Made by a program: the position numbers and the translations under genes. A DNA stretch of 34,500 nucleotides from Marinirhabdus gelatinilytica (GTDB taxonomy: Bacteria; Bacteroidota; Bacteroidia; Flavobacteriales; Flavobacteriaceae), in the NCBI RefSeq assembly GCF_003353425.1, contig NZ_QRAO01000009.1, forward strand, positions 1-34,500, read 5' to 3'. This document shows positions 32,177-34,500 of this stretch, piece after piece. The notes beneath the pieces are model-generated. The model had not been told where the DNA came from, searched no databases, and worked only from the letters and a program-made list of their open reading frames with translations. Position 1 is the first letter of the stretch. The number at the start of each line of letters is the position of its first letter.

Positions 32177-33328
32177 ATGAAAGCTATCAAAAAAATTACA
32201 GTCTTGATGTTTACTTTTGCCACTCTGGCATGTAACGCTAATTCTGAAAAAAACATTTCAGAAACCACTCCAAAGGAAACCCTTACCGAAACAGGACAAC
32301 AGTACATTAAAGTAGCCCTCTTGCTGGACACCAGTAATAGTATGGATGGGCTTATAGACCAAACCAAGGCCCAGCTCTGGGAAATCGTAAACGAACTGTC
32401 CCACGCAAAATGCCAAAGCGAACGTCCTAACCTACAAATTGCCCTGTACGAATATGGTAACGATGGGCTTAGTGAGGCCAAGGGATATCTCAGAAAAGTA
32501 ATTTCTTTTACGGACGATTTGGATACTGTTTCAGAAAAATTATTTTCCCTAACCACTAACGGGGGTAGTGAATACTGCGGAACCGTCATAAAAGCATCTA
32601 CAAACGAATTGGACTGGGGCACCAATCCTGACGATCTTAAAATGGTGTTTATTGCCGGAAACGAACCCTTCACACAGGGAAAAACATATTTTAAAGATGC
32701 TATAGCAGATGCCAAGGAAAAAGACATCGTAGTAAACACGATTTTTTGTGGTGACTATAACCACGGTGTACGCTCTAGTTGGAAAGAAGGGGCCATCTTG
32801 GGCAAAGGGGAGTATATGGCTATAGACCATAATCAGCATACGGTACATATCGCCTCTCCATACGATGATATTATCTTGCAACTCAATGTTAAGCTAAACG
32901 CTACCTACGTCCCGTACGGGCGAGGAGGGAGAAAGAGAGTACAGTTGCAAAAGGAACAGGACAAGAACGCACAAGGCTACGGAAAGGCAAATGCGGTTAG
33001 CAGGACGATATCAAAAAGCTCCCACCTATACAAAAATACATCATGGGATCTCGTAGATGCAGAAGCTGAAGAGGATTTTAGCTATGAAAAGATTGAAGAA
33101 GAAGATCTCCCTGAATCACTCCGTGGTAAATCAATGTCTGAATTAAAAGCATATATCGAAAAAATGAAGCAAGAAAGAAACCAGATAAAAGAAGAAATTG
33201 CCCTATACAATAAGAAGCGAAAAGCCTATATAGACACCACAAAAGAAAAAGCCACCAATCCACTTGAGAGTGTCATGCTCAAAGCCATTAAAAGGCAGGC
33301 CAAAGAAAAAAACTACACTTGGAACTAG
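32177..33328 (+). CDS. VWA-domain lipoprotein
   Basis: The 383-residue protein has a lipoprotein signal with lipobox TLAC (C19). A von Willebrand factor A domain follows (about 43-250), with the metal-ion-dependent adhesion site DTSNS (51-55). The C-terminal third (about 290-383) is very charged and predicted coiled coil (EDLPESLRGKSMSELKAY, then many Lys/Glu). The function is unknown; VWA lipoproteins commonly mediate protein contacts in the envelope. The gene stands alone, and its start ATG follows a 203-base region (31973-32176), shared with the divergent kinase gene, in which I see no clear consensus promoter. Confidence 0.85.
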   Translation: MKAIKKITVLMFTFATLACNANSEKNISETTPKETLTETGQQYIKVALLLDTSNSMDGLIDQTKAQLWEIVNELSHAKCQSERPNLQIALYEYGNDGLSEAKGYLRKVISFTDDLDTVSEKLFSLTTNGGSEYCGTVIKASTNELDWGTNPDDLKMVFIAGNEPFTQGKTYFKDAIADAKEKDIVVNTIFCGDYNHGVRSSWKEGAILGKGEYMAIDHNQHTVHIASPYDDIILQLNVKLNATYVPYGRGGRKRVQLQKEQDKNAQGYGKANAVSRTISKSSHLYKNTSWDLVDAEAEEDFSYEKIEEEDLPESLRGKSMSELKAYIEKMKQERNQIKEEIALYNKKRKAYIDTTKEKATNPLESVMLKAIKRQAKEKNYTWN

Positions 33329-33337
33329 CACTAAAAA

Positions 33338-33357
33338 AAGCCCCAGTTGGGGCTTTT
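33338..33357 (+). terminator. Terminator between the convergent VWA and PorP/SprF genes
   Basis: AAGCCCCA (33338-33345) pairs with TGGGGCTT (33348-33355), with A and T runs on both sides, so it can stop transcription from either direction. Confidence 0.88.
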
Positions 33358-33368
33358 ATATTTCTATC

Positions 33369-34394
33369 TTATCTACCTCTCGGTCTTAACATACCATTGT
33401 AGCGCATATCCTGGTTCCAGGATCTACCAACCCTACCATCAAAAATACTGTACCCCAAGGTAATCTGGTGAAACCCTCCAGCATCAAAGCGTACGGTTCC
33501 TGTTTGGTAAGAATAGGTATAAGCAAAAAGAAATTTCTTATAATTAATCCCTAGTACAGGAGTGATATACTGCAGATTTTGATCTTGAATTTCTTGACCA
33601 TCTAGGAATTCTGCGCCGTCAAAGCTTCTTCTATAGGAAATTCCTCCCCAAACTCTGGCAAAATCGAGTTCCTTGAAAACCTTGGCATTAATATCAATAA
33701 CCTGCTCTCCAGTTCTTTCTTTCCACTGAAGCAATAATGAGGGCTCAAGAGCCCAACTTCCTCTTGATGGTATGAAGAAATAATTCGCACCCACTATATA
33801 AGATCGCTGGTTGTTGGGTTCAAACTCTTCTGAATTCAATCTTCTATTTCTGAAAAGTAGGTTCTTTACCGTAACGTGTGCCGAAAAATAACCCACGTTA
33901 TATGATGCACCCGTATCTACATTTAAATAAGAACTACTTTGTACAATCCCAGCAATGATAGGGTCAAAATCATTTGGGTCAAATTGCGTCTCGTCCAATT
34001 TCGATTGAATAAGTCCTGCGCTCAAACCAAATGAAACCTGGTTTAGATCACCACTTCCTCTTCCAAGTTTAATGTGGTGAGCATACGTTAAGTATCCCCC
34101 AGTTTGCGAATGGAAACCATTTTTATCATTAAAAATAATAGCTCCTATACCAGATTTCTCGCCTAACCTAGTATTAAAACTTAATGTTTGGATATTTGGA
34201 GCATCGTCTTGGTCAAACCATTGTTGTCTGGCTGTCAATCTTAATTTACTATAGTCTGCCGCACCGGCCATTGAGGGATGCAATAGATATAAGTTATCTG
34301 CAAAATAATCTGAATAAACAGGTATCCCATCTTGAGCAAATAAGAATGGGGATGTAAGCAGTGCAAGTAGTAGGTAAGTTTTTTTAAACTTCAT
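33369..34394 (-). CDS. PorP/SprF-family type IX secretion membrane protein
   Basis: The 341-residue protein has a signal peptide (cut after LFAQ, about residue 21) and the PorP/SprF pattern: IPVYSDYFADNLYLLHPSMAGA near the start, beta-barrel strands with Gly-aromatic alternation, and a C-terminus of FHQITLGYSIFDGRVG. SprF-like proteins act as outer-membrane anchors or secretion partners for T9SS type B cargo, and each is typically encoded next to its cargo. Here the upstream gene on the same strand ends 11 bases away and has a type B C-terminus, so this is a cargo-SprF pair. Confidence 0.93.
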   Translation of the reverse strand: MKFKKTYLLLALLTSPFLFAQDGIPVYSDYFADNLYLLHPSMAGAADYSKLRLTARQQWFDQDDAPNIQTLSFNTRLGEKSGIGAIIFNDKNGFHSQTGGYLTYAHHIKLGRGSGDLNQVSFGLSAGLIQSKLDETQFDPNDFDPIIAGIVQSSSYLNVDTGASYNVGYFSAHVTVKNLLFRNRRLNSEEFEPNNQRSYIVGANYFFIPSRGSWALEPSLLLQWKERTGEQVIDINAKVFKELDFARVWGGISYRRSFDGAEFLDGQEIQDQNLQYITPVLGINYKKFLFAYTYSYQTGTVRFDAGGFHQITLGYSIFDGRVGRSWNQDMRYNGMLRPRGR

Positions 34395-34405
34395 AATTTT
34401 AATAG

Positions 34406-34500
34406 CTATCGTTTTAGGGTAAAGTGCCCTCTAAATTCCTTTTGTGTACCGTCCTCGGTGTACTCCACCACGAACCAGTAATCGCTCGATGGCATCGGGT
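34406..34500 (-). CDS. C-terminal end of a T9SS type B cargo protein (partial)
   Basis: The minus strand encodes an open frame ending at TAG (34408-34406). The last codons read SSDYWFVVEYTEDGTQKEF and then RGHFTLKR. This DYWFVV...GHFTLKR pattern is the end of the gliding-motility (CHU_C, type B) C-terminal sorting domain, which directs export by the type IX secretion system. The rest of the gene, often very large and adhesin-like, lies beyond the window. It is followed 11 bases later by the PorP/SprF gene. Confidence 0.88.
   Translation of the reverse strand, partial: PMPSSDYWFVVEYTEDGTQKEFRGHFTLKR

Overview
The window comes from a chromosome of a member of the Bacteroidota, most likely family Flavobacteriaceae. 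The evidence is the gene content (PorP/SprF and PorG-like type IX secretion proteins, a T9SS type B cargo C-terminus, a folK-deoxynucleoside kinase fusion, tandem OmpH/Skp genes after bamA, an AsmA-like giant protein), the AT-rich composition and promoters of the Bacteroidota type (TAnnTTTG at about -7).

Positions 1-3353 are an accessory region that I read as an integron-like cassette platform. A tyrosine recombinase (2190-3353, minus) is followed directly, in its own direction of transcription, by a short attI-like segment (about 2141-2229) and at least three cassettes: one of about 373 bp without a reading frame, one with a GIY-YIG nuclease-like gene plus a small acidic gene, and one with a 177-codon gene of unknown function. 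A fourth begins at the window edge. Each cassette ends in a long imperfect inverted repeat (89-286, 838-1040, 1768-1902). The three repeats share one plan: a cassette-specific core, a 6/3-nt asymmetric gap, then a 16-19 bp stem that is complete only on the plus strand, with G.T wobbles at exactly pairs 7 and 12 in all three. The sequence at the start of each cassette is complementary to the sequence just before its own terminal hairpin, as expected for integron cassettes split at a GTT core. The recombinase has all Tyr-recombinase catalytic residues and an IntI-like C-terminus, but it has an extra N-terminal domain and no obvious IntI-specific insertion. This is the most novel part of the window.

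Positions 3408-34500 are conserved core chromosome. In order: a SpoU-family RNA methyltransferase; folK-dNK (minus); a queuosine-precursor transporter, an AsmA-like protein and a LysE-type exporter (plus); a DUF2797 protein (minus); a GH3-family protein overlapping a methyltransferase (plus); a small orphan lipoprotein with its own promoter, direct repeats and terminator; clpX-clpP-tig (minus); an SGNH lipoprotein and a FadL-type porin (minus); pdxJ and an alpha/beta hydrolase (minus); then a long plus-strand envelope cluster (CBS-ACT protein, nadK, porG-like, uppS, bamA, two ompH/skp genes, murI). A LytS/LytTR-type two-component pair (minus), a VWA lipoprotein (plus), and a PorP/SprF gene behind the end of a T9SS type B cargo gene (minus) close the window.

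The core genes connect into envelope biogenesis (undecaprenyl-PP synthesis, BamA assembly with Skp chaperones, glutamate racemase, T9SS parts), protein quality control (ClpXP, trigger factor) and cofactor metabolism (folate, NADP, PLP, queuosine). I saw no tRNA, rRNA, CRISPR array or insertion sequence.
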